Assembly: GCF_002454115.1 (NCBI RefSeq)
Contig: NZ_DKIH01000013.1
Location: 763,472-827,471, forward strand
Length of the DNA: 64,000 nucleotides
Direction of reading: 5' to 3'
Source: Sphingopyxis sp. UBA6723
Lineage (GTDB): Bacteria; Pseudomonadota; Alphaproteobacteria; Sphingomonadales; Sphingomonadaceae
A model generated the notes under the pieces. It ran no database searches, had not been told where the DNA came from, and saw nothing but the letters and a program-made list of their open reading frames with translations. The translations under genes and the position numbers were made by a program. The first letter of the stretch is position 1. The number at the start of each line of letters is the position of its first letter. This document shows positions 25,412 through 34,546 of this stretch, piece after piece.

Positions 25412-26404
25412 ATGCCCCAGTCCGACAAACGCGCCCTGCTGGCGGAAGGCCTGGCGGCCGGTGACGATGACGCGGCGCTGCACGCGCGGCTGGTCGCGGC
25501 GGGCGTTTCGGCGGCGGCGGCGAAATATGAGGTCGACCGGCTCGCTAAGGATCCGATGGCGGCCGAACTCCGCGCACAGGCGGCGCGGATGGCCAAGCAG
25601 CGCTGGTTGTTCGCCAACCAGCAGCGACTGGCGTTCGAGGCAGAGGGCGGATTTGCGCTCGACACGCTCGCTGCGCCCGACGCCGACCATTTCTATCGTC
25701 ACTATTACGAAGCGAACCGGCCCGCGAAGCTGGTCGGGCTGATCGATCACTGGCCGGCGCTCACCCGCTGGTCGCTCGATCATTTCGCGGCGGTTGCGGG
25801 CGATGCCGTTGTCGAGGCGCAGGTGGAGCGCGAACGCGACCCGGATTATGAGCTTGCCAAAGACGATCATCGCCGCCTCGTGCGCTTCGCCGAACTGATC
25901 GACTGGCTGCGCCAGGACGATGCTAGCAACGACATTTACCTGACCGCCTACAACAGCGGAACCAACGCAGCCGCCTTGGCGCCGCTGTGGGACGATATGG
26001 CGCCGATCGCACTGCTCGACGATAACCGGCCTCGCGACGGCTTTTTCTGGCTGGGGCCGAGGGGGACGCTCACGCCCTGGCACCACGACCTGACCAACAA
26101 TCTACTGGTCCAGGTGATCGGCCGCAAGCGGGTCCGGATGGCGCCGCCGTGGGCGTTCGATCGCATGAAAAACAGCCGTCATTGCTTCTCGGATTGGGGC
26201 AATGCGGCACTGCCAGCCGGACCCGGCGACGCCGACACGCCGCCGGTGCTGGAAACGATCATCGGCCCCGGCGAAGCGACTTTCCTGCCGGTCGGATGGT
26301 GGCATCAGGTCGAAGCACTCGACCTGTCGGCGAGCATGAGTTTCACGAGTTTTCGCCGGCCCAATGTGCATGTCGAGGATTATGCATCCTATGGCGCTAT
26401 GTGA
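25412..26404 (+). CDS. Cupin-like (JmjC-type) dioxygenase-family protein
   Basis: 330 residues from ATG 25412, preceded by AAGGAG. N-terminal 90 residues are helical. From about residue 100 a Cupin_8 fold: HHYYEANRPAKLVGLIDHWP-like opening (here RHYYEANRPAKL), iron ligands HxD in PWHHDLTNN (about 222) and the distal histidine in PVGWWHQVEAL (about 297). Such Fe(II)/2-oxoglutarate enzymes hydroxylate proteins or small molecules; the substrate here is unknown. Confidence 0.8.
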   Translation: MPQSDKRALLAEGLAAGDDDAALHARLVAAGVSAAAAKYEVDRLAKDPMAAELRAQAARMAKQRWLFANQQRLAFEAEGGFALDTLAAPDADHFYRHYYEANRPAKLVGLIDHWPALTRWSLDHFAAVAGDAVVEAQVERERDPDYELAKDDHRRLVRFAELIDWLRQDDASNDIYLTAYNSGTNAAALAPLWDDMAPIALLDDNRPRDGFFWLGPRGTLTPWHHDLTNNLLVQVIGRKRVRMAPPWAFDRMKNSRHCFSDWGNAALPAGPGDADTPPVLETIIGPGEATFLPVGWWHQVEALDLSASMSFTSFRRPNVHVEDYASYGAM

Positions 26405-26470
26405 TCGCGCGGCGCGTCATGGGGTTGGTCGGTTAGCCGGATCGTAAGCTCTATTCGCGATAGCGCACCG

Positions 26471-27121
26471 ATGGCCCTGATCAGCGATTATCAGCAGCGG
26501 CAGATGCGCGACACCGAACTGCGGCGGTTCGACCGTTGGTTCGTCGATACCGCTATGGGGCCAGCCTATCGCGGCCGCGACGGAAGGGCGCGGGGGGTGA
26601 AGCCTGATGAGGTGGCGCGCTGGCGCGGCGAGGTCGAGGCGCATGTCGATGCGATGATCGCGTCGATCCCGGCGCAGGCCGCGTGGGCGATCGGCGCTCT
26701 GCTGATCATCGTGTTTGGCGGTGGGTGGCTGCTCGACCAGTTGGCGATCGCGCCGCGATACCATGCCCCTGCGATCGGGCTGGGGGTGTTCATCGTCGAG
26801 GTCGGCATGGTCGGCATCGAAGTCTGGGACTATGTCGCGGGCTGGCGCGCGCGCCGCGACGGCATCGAGGCGGCGGTCGCCGCGCGCGCGCCGCTGCCGA
26901 TCGACCCGGCGCGGCTGCGCAGCGGGCATAACTGGTTCCAGACGGCATCGATTGCTGCGACCTTACCGATCATCGCGCTCGCCTTCTTCTCGCATCTCGA
27001 CAAAAGCCTGATCGAGCGGACCGAGTGGTGGGGCTGGCTCGTGCTAACCGGCCCGCTCGCCTGGGCGCTCTATTTCGCGGGCAAATGGTATGACCGGCGG
27101 ATCGGGAGCCTGCGGCGCTAG
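26471..27121 (+). CDS. Membrane protein, unknown function
   Basis: 216 residues, with four hydrophobic segments (about 70-88, 97-115, 158-172, 184-203) and a charged N-terminal 65 residues. No family recognised. It follows the cupin gene by 66 bases on the same strand. Confidence 0.65.
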   Translation: MALISDYQQRQMRDTELRRFDRWFVDTAMGPAYRGRDGRARGVKPDEVARWRGEVEAHVDAMIASIPAQAAWAIGALLIIVFGGGWLLDQLAIAPRYHAPAIGLGVFIVEVGMVGIEVWDYVAGWRARRDGIEAAVAARAPLPIDPARLRSGHNWFQTASIAATLPIIALAFFSHLDKSLIERTEWWGWLVLTGPLAWALYFAGKWYDRRIGSLRR

Positions 27122-27205
27122 ACACTTTGGGGCGCCGTCTGATCGCTCCTGCGCGCGTCCTTGGAGCAGTCGCGCTCGGGCGGGGCAAACAAATGTTCGC
27201 TTGCC

Positions 27206-27217
27206 GTTTACGTAAAC
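27206..27217 (+). promoter_or_regulatory. GTTTACGTAAAC palindrome upstream of phosphotransferase gene
   Basis: A 12-base perfect palindrome containing TTTACGTAAA, ending 18 bases before the start codon at 27236. Shares its core with the site before etfB (22234). Position this close to the ATG suits repression. Confidence 0.6.
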
Positions 27218-27235
27218 TGCAAGCATCATCCGACA

Positions 27236-28567
27236 ATGAACAGCCTGAGTCACGCCCTGTCCGGCTTGATGACCCGCATTGTCGGCCCCGGTGCATTGAC
27301 CGGTCTGGCGCGCCTGTCGGGCGGCGCTAATATGGAAAGCTGGGCGTTCGACTGGGCGGGCGGCGCCTATGTTCTGCGCCGCGCGCCGTCGGCGGATTAC
27401 ATGGTGGGGCGGCCCTATGGACATGCCGACGAGGCGGCGCTGGTGATCGCAGCGCATGGCGCGCGGGTGAAGGCGCCGGAAGTCGTTGGGGTGCTGGCGG
27501 ATGGCGACGGCATGGGCACCGGCTATGTGATGCGGCGGGTGATCGCGGAGGTGAACCCGGCGAAGATATTGGCCGATCCGCCGCCGTCGCTGCTGACCGA
27601 TCTGGGGCGCGAACTGGCGCGCATCCACGCCATTCCCGCGGATACCATTCCCGCCGCGATCCCGCTGATGGACACCGCTGCCGCGCTGGCCGAGCTGAAG
27701 GCGCGCTTTGTGGACTATGGCGGCGACCGACCGGTGATCGCGCTGGCGATCCGATGGTGCGAGGATCATCTGCCGACGCCCGCCGACCCCGTGCTGGTGC
27801 ATGGCGATTACCGGATGGGCAATATCATGGTCGATGCGGGCGGGCTCGCCGTCGTGCTCGACTGGGAGCTCGCGCATCGCGGCGACGCGCATGAGGATTT
27901 GGCGTTCGGGTGCATGACCGTGTGGCGGTTCGGGCGGATCGATCGACCGGCGTTCGGGGTGGGCAGCCTAGAGCAGTATTTCGCGGCCTATGAAGCTGCG
28001 GGCGGGGTAAAGGTCGATCGCGACCGTTTTCGCTTCTGGCTCGTCTATCGCACCCTGTGGTGGGCGCTCGGCTGTTTGCAGATGGGGCAGGCGTGGCGTA
28101 GCGGCGCCGATCCGACAATCGAGCGCGTCGTCATCGGGCGGCGAACTGCCGAGCAGGAACTGGACCTGCTGTTGCTCTTGGAGGCGGAAGCGCCCGCGGA
28201 CGAACGCGACCGCCCGCTGTCGTCGTCGCCGCCTGATGCGCTCCCGCCGGCCGGCGAGCCGACCAACCGCGAGATGGTGCAGGCGGTGCGCGACTGGCTG
28301 GCCGAGGAGATCAAGCCCGGCGCCGAGGGGCATGGCAAGTTTCAGGTCGCGGTAGCGATGAATGCGCTGGGGATCGTGATCCGTGACCTGGATGCCGGAG
28401 TGCGCGCCGAGAATCGGGCGCTTTCGACAGCCTTGCTCAGCGGAGCGGTGACGCTCGCCGAACCCGGCCTGCTGGCACGGCTGCGCCGCGCGGTGCTCGA
28501 TAAATGCGCGGTCGACAGTCCTAAATATGCCGCGCTCATGCGGGTGCGCGAAAGCTGGGTATCTTAG
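27236..28567 (+). CDS. Aminoglycoside-phosphotransferase-fold protein with C-terminal DUF6285-like domain
   Basis: 443 residues from ATG 27236. The kinase-like part shows GGANMESWAFDWAGG, the catalytic loop VLVHGDYRMGNIMVD (about 185-199) and VVLDWELAHRGDAHEDLA, as in the ACAD10/11-type family that often neighbours acyl-CoA dehydrogenases. After a Pro/Ser linker (about 322-345) the last 100 residues resemble DUF6285, often fused to this kinase fold. The acyl-CoA dehydrogenase gene follows in the same orientation. The family may phosphorylate hydroxyacyl-CoA substrates before dehydrogenase action; this is inferred from the family. Confidence 0.82.
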   Translation: MNSLSHALSGLMTRIVGPGALTGLARLSGGANMESWAFDWAGGAYVLRRAPSADYMVGRPYGHADEAALVIAAHGARVKAPEVVGVLADGDGMGTGYVMRRVIAEVNPAKILADPPPSLLTDLGRELARIHAIPADTIPAAIPLMDTAAALAELKARFVDYGGDRPVIALAIRWCEDHLPTPADPVLVHGDYRMGNIMVDAGGLAVVLDWELAHRGDAHEDLAFGCMTVWRFGRIDRPAFGVGSLEQYFAAYEAAGGVKVDRDRFRFWLVYRTLWWALGCLQMGQAWRSGADPTIERVVIGRRTAEQELDLLLLLEAEAPADERDRPLSSSPPDALPPAGEPTNREMVQAVRDWLAEEIKPGAEGHGKFQVAVAMNALGIVIRDLDAGVRAENRALSTALLSGAVTLAEPGLLARLRRAVLDKCAVDSPKYAALMRVRESWVS

Positions 28568-28587
28568 GGTGTTCGGGTTCCCTTTTT

Positions 28588-28673
28588 CCGTTCGTGCTGA
28601 GCTTGTCGAAGCACCGTTCTTTCTTTCGACGCTGAAGCGAAGAACGGCCCTTCGACAAGCTCAGGGCAAACGG
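28588..28673. repeat. Palindromic repeat, family CTGAGCTTGTCGAAG (copy 1)
   Basis: Left arm CCGTTCGTGCTGAGCTTGTC onward and right arm ending at 28673 are complementary over about 30 bases, imperfectly, around GACGCTGAAGCG. A second copy lies inside the prohead protease gene (59918-60003). Here it lies between the phosphotransferase gene and the acyl-CoA dehydrogenase gene. Confidence 0.88.
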
Positions 28674-28715
28674 AGGTAGTGGAACGAGTTCGATAATCGA
28701 ACCAGGGAGAGAGAC

Positions 28716-30005
28716 ATGGATTTTGCGATGCCCGCCGACCTGCAGGCTTATCTGGACGAACTCGACGCCTTTATCGAGGCCGAGATCAAGCCGCTCGAGG
28801 ACACCGAAGACAATATCCGCTTCTTCGACCACCGCCGCGAACATGCGCGCACCGATTGGGACAATCAGGGGCTGCCGCGCCACGACTGGGAACAGTTGCT
28901 CCGCGCCGCGACGCGCAGGGCCGATGCGGCGGGGCATTGGCGCTTTTCGGCGCCGAAAAAATATGGCGGCAAGGACGGGTCGAACCTGTGGATGGCGGTG
29001 ATCCGCGAGCATTTTGCCGCCAAGGGGCTGGGCCTCCACAACGACCTGCAGAACGAGCATAGCATCGTCGGCAATTTCCCGTTCGTCGAGATGTTCGAGC
29101 AGTTCGCGACGAGCGAGGAGCAGAAGCAGGAGTTCATTCTCGGCGGGTTCGAGGGCAAGCGCCGCACTGCCTTCGGGCTGACCGAACCCGACCATGGCAG
29201 CGACGCGACGCACATGGAAACGCGCGCCGTCCGCGAAACCCGCGATGGGGTCGAGGGCTGGCGGATCGACGGGCGCAAGATGTGGATCACGGGTATGCAT
29301 GTCGCGACCCACTGCGCGACCTTTTGCCGCACCGATGGACAGGATGGCGATGCCAAAGGGATCACCTGCCTGCTGGTGCCCACCGGCACGCCGGGGATGA
29401 CGGTCGACGAATATATGTGGACCTTCAACATGCCGACCGACCATCCGCGGATGACCTTCGACAATGTATGGGTGCCCGACAGTGCGCGGTTGGGGCCTGA
29501 AGGCGGCGGGCTTTCCATCGCGCAGAGCTTCGTGCACCAGAACCGCATCCGGCAGGCGGCGTCTTCGCTGGGCGCGGCGGTGTTCTGTATCGAGGAAAGC
29601 GTGCGCTATGCGCGCGAACGCAAACCCTTTGGCGAGGCACTGGCGAAGAACCAGGCGATCCAGTTCCCGCTGGTCGAGCTGGCGACGCAGGCCGAAATGC
29701 TGCGCCTGCTGATCCGCAAGACCGCGTGGGACATGGACAACACCCCGCACAAGCAGATCGAGCACAAGCTGTCGGACAAGGTCAGCATGTGCAATTATTG
29801 GGCGAACCGGCTGTGCTGCGAAGCCGCCGACCGCGCGATGCAGGTGCATGGCGGCATCGGCTATTCGCGCCACAAACCGTTCGAACATATCTATCGCCAC
29901 CACCGCCGGTACCGGATCACCGAGGGGGCGGAGGAGATCCAGATGCGCAAGGTGGGGGCGTATCTGTTCGGGTATCTGGGGCCAAGGCGGGGGGCGTTGG
30001 GTTAG
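28716..30005 (+). CDS. Acyl-CoA dehydrogenase
   Basis: 429 residues. FAD- and substrate-binding signatures: FGLTEPDHGSDATHMETRA (about 153-171), WRIDGRKMWITGM, VHQNRIRQAASSLGAAVF, and C-terminal QVHGGIGYSRHKPFEHIYR and RITEGAEEIQMRKV. Oxidises an acyl-CoA at the alpha-beta bond and passes electrons to EtfAB, encoded 5 kb upstream. Follows the phosphotransferase gene, a pairing seen for ACAD10/11-like systems. The catalytic glutamate cannot be fixed without alignment. Confidence 0.9.
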   Translation: MDFAMPADLQAYLDELDAFIEAEIKPLEDTEDNIRFFDHRREHARTDWDNQGLPRHDWEQLLRAATRRADAAGHWRFSAPKKYGGKDGSNLWMAVIREHFAAKGLGLHNDLQNEHSIVGNFPFVEMFEQFATSEEQKQEFILGGFEGKRRTAFGLTEPDHGSDATHMETRAVRETRDGVEGWRIDGRKMWITGMHVATHCATFCRTDGQDGDAKGITCLLVPTGTPGMTVDEYMWTFNMPTDHPRMTFDNVWVPDSARLGPEGGGLSIAQSFVHQNRIRQAASSLGAAVFCIEESVRYARERKPFGEALAKNQAIQFPLVELATQAEMLRLLIRKTAWDMDNTPHKQIEHKLSDKVSMCNYWANRLCCEAADRAMQVHGGIGYSRHKPFEHIYRHHRRYRITEGAEEIQMRKVGAYLFGYLGPRRGALG

Positions 30006-30009
30006 GAGA

Positions 30010-30146
30010 ATCCTCCCTGTCGCGAAGCCATGGGGAGGGGGACCGTCGCCGCAGGCGATGGTGGAGGGGCGGCGACGGTTGCGCCAAAGCCCCTCCGTCA
30101 GCCCTTCGGGCTGCCACCTCCCCATCGCTGCGCGACAGGGAGGATT
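30010..30146. repeat. Intergenic repeat, family TCCCTGTCGCGAAGC (copy 2)
   Basis: TCCTCCCTGTCGCGAAGCCA at the left and GCGCGACAGGGAGGATT at the right form complementary ends; inner arms GTGGAGGGGC and GCCCCTCCGTC as in copies 1 and 3. Again it fills the gap between convergent 3' ends (30005 plus, 30155 minus). Confidence 0.9.
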
Positions 30147-30154
30147 GTTTCGCC

Positions 30155-30460
30155 CTACCGCTTCCTTACAAACTCCGCCCGCAGCACCAGCCCCCTGATC
30201 CCCTCATGGCGGCAGTCGATTTCCTGCGCGTCGCCGGTCAGGCGGATCGACTTGATCACCGTGCCGACCTTCAACGTCTGCCCCGCGCCCTTGACGGTCA
30301 GATCCTTGACCAGCACGACCGAGTCGCCATCGGCGAGCAGATTGCCGACCGCGTCGCGCACTTCGGGTCCGGCGGCATCGGCGGCGTCGCGCGCCGCGAC
30401 GTCGCCCGCCGCCATCCATTCGCCGCTTGCCTCGTCATAGACATAATCATCGTCGGCCAT
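30155..30460 (-). CDS. PhnA/YjdM-like protein, C-terminal domain only
   Basis: 101 residues. Residues 33-101 match the PhnA C-terminal domain: VRDAVGNLLADGDSVVLVKD, LKVKG-like segment (LTVKGAGQTLKVGTVIKSI), and terminal AEFVRKR. The N-terminal zinc-ribbon half of full-length PhnA is absent. Despite the historical name, it is not shown to act in phosphonate use. It lies 7 bases downstream of the methyltransferase-like gene on the same strand. Confidence 0.8.
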   Translation of the reverse strand: MADDDYVYDEASGEWMAAGDVAARDAADAAGPEVRDAVGNLLADGDSVVLVKDLTVKGAGQTLKVGTVIKSIRLTGDAQEIDCRHEGIRGLVLRAEFVRKR

Positions 30461-30467
30461 GTTGGTC

Positions 30468-31217
30468 CTAACCGGGTTTGCGGAAGCGCAGGGCGAACTG
30501 GTCGGTCTTGCCGCGGATCGCGGGGTCGAAGACGTTCGTGGTGCGCGGGTCGTCGGCGCGTTTGTAGAGGTCGCTTTCGGCCTCCAGCTTGAACCCGGCC
30601 TTGGTCAGCGCGGCGACCACCGCCGCCTTGTCGATGCGGTGCAGGCTGTCGGCCAGCGTCGTGCCGGTGCCGTCGGCAGCGCTGTGATCGACGATCACCA
30701 GCGTGCCACCGGGTTTCAGCGCCGCGAACAGCGCGGCGCTCGCCTTGTCGCCGGTGCCTTCGGGAAAGGGCTTGAGGTACAGGTCGTGGAAATTCTGCAC
30801 CGTGATGATCGTGTCGAGCGGTGCGGCAAAGGCGGGCGCGGCGAACGGACCGGCGACGGCATCGACATTGGCATAAGCGGCATCGACCGCGGCCTGATCG
30901 GTGCCATATTGCGCCCTGAAGGCAATGAACTCGGCGGGCTGGAAGGCGTGGACCTTGCCCGCCGACCCGACGGCAGCGGCGAGCAGGCGGGTGACATATC
31001 CCCCGCCCATCACAAAATCGCCGACCTGTTCGCCAGGCGCGATCTGCGCGAACGCCAGCAGCTCGGCGGGTTTGCGCGCCGCGTCACGTTCGCGATCGGC
31101 GGCGGGGCGCGCCGGATCGGCAAGCGCGGCGGCATAATCGGTCGCCGCGGCTTCTTTGGCGGCGACCGGCGTCGCCGACAGGGCGAGCAGCAGGGCGAGG
31201 GTAAGCGGACGGATCAT
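30468..31217 (-). CDS. Exported SAM-methyltransferase-fold protein
   Basis: 249 residues from ATG 31217. Signal peptide MIRPLTLALLLALSATPVAA. The domain begins near residue 50; VGDFVMGGGYVTRLLAAAVG corresponds to motif I of class I methyltransferases, and ALKPGGTLVIVDHSA to motif V. The glycine-rich loop is GDFVMGGGY. A periplasmic SAM methyltransferase would lack SAM supply, so activity is doubtful. This family of exported methyltransferase-like proteins recurs in proteobacteria. Confidence 0.8.
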   Translation of the reverse strand: MIRPLTLALLLALSATPVAAKEAAATDYAAALADPARPAADRERDAARKPAELLAFAQIAPGEQVGDFVMGGGYVTRLLAAAVGSAGKVHAFQPAEFIAFRAQYGTDQAAVDAAYANVDAVAGPFAAPAFAAPLDTIITVQNFHDLYLKPFPEGTGDKASAALFAALKPGGTLVIVDHSAADGTGTTLADSLHRIDKAAVVAALTKAGFKLEAESDLYKRADDPRTTNVFDPAIRGKTDQFALRFRKPG

Positions 31218-31342
31218 GGCATCGACTCCCGTGGTGTATCGCATCGATATAACAGCATCGCGGGCCGTTCGCCCGTTTATTTGCATCTCGCGATTTTGAT
31301 GATAGGTTTCTTCGTGAAACTAAAAAGATCGGGAGACTCGGG

Positions 31343-33082
31343 ATGTTTGATCTGGTGATACGCGGCGGCACCGTCGTCGATGGTATGGGCGGCGCGCCCT
31401 TTGTCGCGGACGTCGCGGTCGATGGTGATCGCATCGTCGCGGTGGGCGAAAACCTCGGTGCGGGGCGCGACGAAATCGACGCCAGCGGAAAGATCGTCAC
31501 CCCCGGCTTTGTCGATGTCCACACCCATTATGACGGGCAGGCGACATGGGACCAGGAAATGGCGCCGTCGAGCTGGCACGGCGTCACCACCGTCGTCATG
31601 GGCAATTGCGGCGTCGGCTTTGCCCCCGCCAAGCCCGACCGCCACGAATGGCTGATTTCGCTGATGGAGGGGGTCGAGGACATTCCCGGCACCGCGCTCG
31701 CCGAGGGCATGTCGTGGGATTGGGAGACCTTTCCCGAATATATGGACGCGCTGGAGAAATTGCCGCGCACGGTCGATGTTGCGTGCCACGTCCCGCACGG
31801 TGCGGTGCGCGCCTATGTGCTCGGCGACCGCGAGAAACCCGGCGCGATCCCGACCGAACAGGACATCGCCGAAATGTCGCGCATCGTCGAGGAAGGCATC
31901 CGCGCCGGCGCGCTCGGCTTTTCGACCAGCCGCACCGTGCTTCACAAATCGATCGACGGTGAACTCGTCCCCGGCACCACGGCTACGCCTGAGGAACTGA
32001 TCGCGATCGGCCGCGCGATGGGCCGCGTTGGCTATGGCGTGTTCGAAATGGCGAGCGACCTGAAGCGCGAATGGAACGAGTTTCAGTGGATGGGTGATCT
32101 CAGCCGCGAAACCGGACTGCCGGTGACCTTTGCCGCGCTGCAATCGATCGCCAAGGAATTGCCGCTCGAAGAGCAGATCGAAGAGATGCGGCGTCAGAAT
32201 GCGACCGGCGCGAATATCGTCGCGCAGATCGCGCTGCGCGGCAACGGCATCATCATGGCGTGGCAGGGGACGGTGCATCCTTTCCGTTTCAAGCCCGCGT
32301 GGAACGAGATCATCGACCTGCCGTGGGAGGCGCAGCTCGCCAAGCTGAAAGACCCGGCGTTCAAGGCGCGCATGATTGCCGAGGAGAATGTCTGGCCCGA
32401 AAGCGACATCATCGATTTCCTGAAAATCGTCGCGCTCGGCTGGCCGGTGCAGTTCGAAATGGACCCCGATTTCAATTACGAGCCGAAGATGGACGAAAGC
32501 ATCATGGCGCGCGCCACCGCGGCGGGGGTGTCGCCGGGCGAATATGCCTATGATTTGCTGATGAAGGATGATGGCAAGGGCTTCATCTATTTCCCGATCC
32601 TCAACTACCGCGACGGCAACCTCAATTTCCTTGAGGATTTGCAGCATGCCGACGACACGGTGAACAGCCTGTCCGACGGCGGCGCGCATTGCGGGACGAT
32701 CTGCGACGCCGCCTCGCCGACCTTCATGCTGCAGCATTGGGTGCGCGACCGCGCGGGCAAGCGCATCGCGCTCGAACATGCGGTGAAGCGCCAGTGCCGC
32801 GATACCGCCTTGCTCTATGGGCTGGAGGACCGCGGCGTGCTCGCGCCGGGCTATCTGGCCGACCTCAATGTCATCGATATGGAGCGGCTGAAACTCGGCA
32901 AGCCCTGGCTCGCCTTCGACCTGCCTGCGGGCGGCAAGCGCCTGCTGCAAAAGGCCGACGGCTATGTCGCGACGATCAAGTCGGGCGAGGTGACCTTCCG
33001 TGACGGTGCGATGCAGGGGCCAACCCCCGGCGGCGTGATCCGCGGCCCGCAGCGCGTCGAAATGGCGATGGCGGCGGAATAG
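31343..33082 (+). CDS. N-acyl-D-amino-acid deacylase-type amidohydrolase
   Basis: 579 residues. MFDLVIRGGTVVDGMGGAP and the metal motif GFVDVHTHYDGQATWD (HxH near residue 63) match D-aminoacylases; VVMGNCGVGFAP carries the metal-bridging cysteine typical of that family (about residue 92). Downstream SDGGAHCGTICDA holds the catalytic aspartate. Cleaves N-acyl-D-amino acids or a related amide, cytosolic. The metal-binding details are family knowledge. A membrane protein gene follows 4 bases later. Confidence 0.88.
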   Translation: MFDLVIRGGTVVDGMGGAPFVADVAVDGDRIVAVGENLGAGRDEIDASGKIVTPGFVDVHTHYDGQATWDQEMAPSSWHGVTTVVMGNCGVGFAPAKPDRHEWLISLMEGVEDIPGTALAEGMSWDWETFPEYMDALEKLPRTVDVACHVPHGAVRAYVLGDREKPGAIPTEQDIAEMSRIVEEGIRAGALGFSTSRTVLHKSIDGELVPGTTATPEELIAIGRAMGRVGYGVFEMASDLKREWNEFQWMGDLSRETGLPVTFAALQSIAKELPLEEQIEEMRRQNATGANIVAQIALRGNGIIMAWQGTVHPFRFKPAWNEIIDLPWEAQLAKLKDPAFKARMIAEENVWPESDIIDFLKIVALGWPVQFEMDPDFNYEPKMDESIMARATAAGVSPGEYAYDLLMKDDGKGFIYFPILNYRDGNLNFLEDLQHADDTVNSLSDGGAHCGTICDAASPTFMLQHWVRDRAGKRIALEHAVKRQCRDTALLYGLEDRGVLAPGYLADLNVIDMERLKLGKPWLAFDLPAGGKRLLQKADGYVATIKSGEVTFRDGAMQGPTPGGVIRGPQRVEMAMAAE

Positions 33083-33086
33083 GCCG

Positions 33087-33479
33087 ATGTTCGACGGCGC
33101 CGGGCTGCTCCGCATTGCCTATGCCGCAAACGTCCTGATCCTTGTGCCCGTCTGCTGGGGCATGTTCCTCGGCGGCGGGGTCGCGAGCGTGTTTGAAGGT
33201 AAGGTCGAGGAATCGGCGGGACTGCGCCTGCTCGTCGGCAGCCTGTGGTTTGCGATCCTCGCGTGCAGCATCGCGGGGCTCGCGATGCCAAAACTGTTCG
33301 CGCCGCTGCTGGTCGTGCAGATCATCTACAAGAGCTTGTGGCTGCTCGTCTTTGGCGCGCCGCTCGTCGCGGCGGGGCGCAGCGGCGATGTGCCGTGGGG
33401 CATTTCGGCCAGCTTCATCGCGATCGTCGCTACCTATCCCTTTCTGCTCTGGAAATCGGGCGCGCTCTCCGCCGCCTGA
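33087..33479 (+). CDS. Small membrane protein, unknown function
   Basis: 130 residues with four hydrophobic helices (about 8-30, 45-63, 68-92, 104-122). Begins 4 bases after the amidohydrolase stop and ends 22 bases before the alcohol dehydrogenase, so it lies inside a three-gene unit. No known family recognised. Confidence 0.65.
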   Translation: MFDGAGLLRIAYAANVLILVPVCWGMFLGGGVASVFEGKVEESAGLRLLVGSLWFAILACSIAGLAMPKLFAPLLVVQIIYKSLWLLVFGAPLVAAGRSGDVPWGISASFIAIVATYPFLLWKSGALSAA

Positions 33480-33501
33480 ACCATAACCCAAGGATGTCCC
33501 C

Positions 33502-34509
33502 ATGAAAGCCATGCAATTGCGTGCCCCCGCCGCGCTCGACAATCTGACGCTGGTCGAACTCGCCGACCCCGGCGATCCGGGACCGGGCGAAATCCGGGTG
33601 CGACTGACCGCGTCGTCGCTCAACTTCCACGACTATGCGGTCGTGACAGGGATACTCCCCGCTGCGGACGGACGCATCCCGATGTCCGACGGCGCCGGGA
33701 CGGTCGAGGCGGTGGGCGAGGGGGTCACGCAGTTCAAACCCGGCGACATCGTGGTGTCGATCTTCTTCCCCGACTGGATCGACGGCGCCCCGCCCGCGAC
33801 GGCGTTCCGCGGCGTGCCGGGCGACGGCATCGACGGTTATGCGCGCGAAGTGGTGGTGACGCCGCAGCATTGGTTTACGCGCATCCCGCAGGGGTACAAT
33901 GCCGCCGAGGCCGCGACGCTGACCTGCGCCGGCCTCACCGCATGGCGCGCGTTGTTTGTCGACGGGGTGACGCAGCCCGGATCAACCGTGCTCGTGCAGG
34001 GCAGCGGCGGGGTGTCGGTGTTCGCGCTGCAATTCGCCAAGGCCGCGGGCGCACGGGTGATCGCGACCAGCTCGTCCGACGCCAAGCTCGACCGGCTGAA
34101 GGCACTCGGCGCCGACGAGCTGATCAATTACAAAGAAGTTCCCGCGTGGGGCGCGAAGACGCTCGAACTGACCGGCGGACGGGGGGTCGATACCGTCGTC
34201 GAAATCGGCGGCGCGGGCACGCTCGACCAGTCGATGATGGCGACGCGGGTCGGCGGTCATGTCGCGCTGATTGGCGTCCTCGCGGGTTTTGCGGGGCCGG
34301 TGCAGACCGGGCTGCTGATGGCCAAGAATTTGCGCGTGCAGGGGCTGACCGTGGGCAGCCGCCAGCAACAGCTCGACATGATCGCGGGGATCGAAGCGAA
34401 CGGCATCCGCCCGATCATCAGCGATCACTTCCCGCTCGACCGCCTGGCCGACGCGTTTGGGCATCAGGCGGCGAATGCGCATTTCGGTAAGATTGTGGTG
34501 GATATATAG
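33502..34509 (+). CDS. Zinc-less MDR alcohol dehydrogenase / quinone oxidoreductase-like
   Basis: 335 residues. MKAMQLRAPAALDNLTLVEL start, GroES-like domain, then Rossmann fold with VQGSGGVSVFALQFAKAAGA (about 155-174). A GHE motif for the catalytic zinc is not visible, so it belongs to the NAD(P)-dependent MDR group of quinone oxidoreductase or enoyl reductase type. It ends the unit with the amidohydrolase and the small membrane protein. Substrate unknown. Confidence 0.8.
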   Translation: MKAMQLRAPAALDNLTLVELADPGDPGPGEIRVRLTASSLNFHDYAVVTGILPAADGRIPMSDGAGTVEAVGEGVTQFKPGDIVVSIFFPDWIDGAPPATAFRGVPGDGIDGYAREVVVTPQHWFTRIPQGYNAAEAATLTCAGLTAWRALFVDGVTQPGSTVLVQGSGGVSVFALQFAKAAGARVIATSSSDAKLDRLKALGADELINYKEVPAWGAKTLELTGGRGVDTVVEIGGAGTLDQSMMATRVGGHVALIGVLAGFAGPVQTGLLMAKNLRVQGLTVGSRQQQLDMIAGIEANGIRPIISDHFPLDRLADAFGHQAANAHFGKIVVDI

Positions 34510-34546
34510 ACGTTGTGCCAGCTGCTGGGGTCAGTCGCGCAACCGA

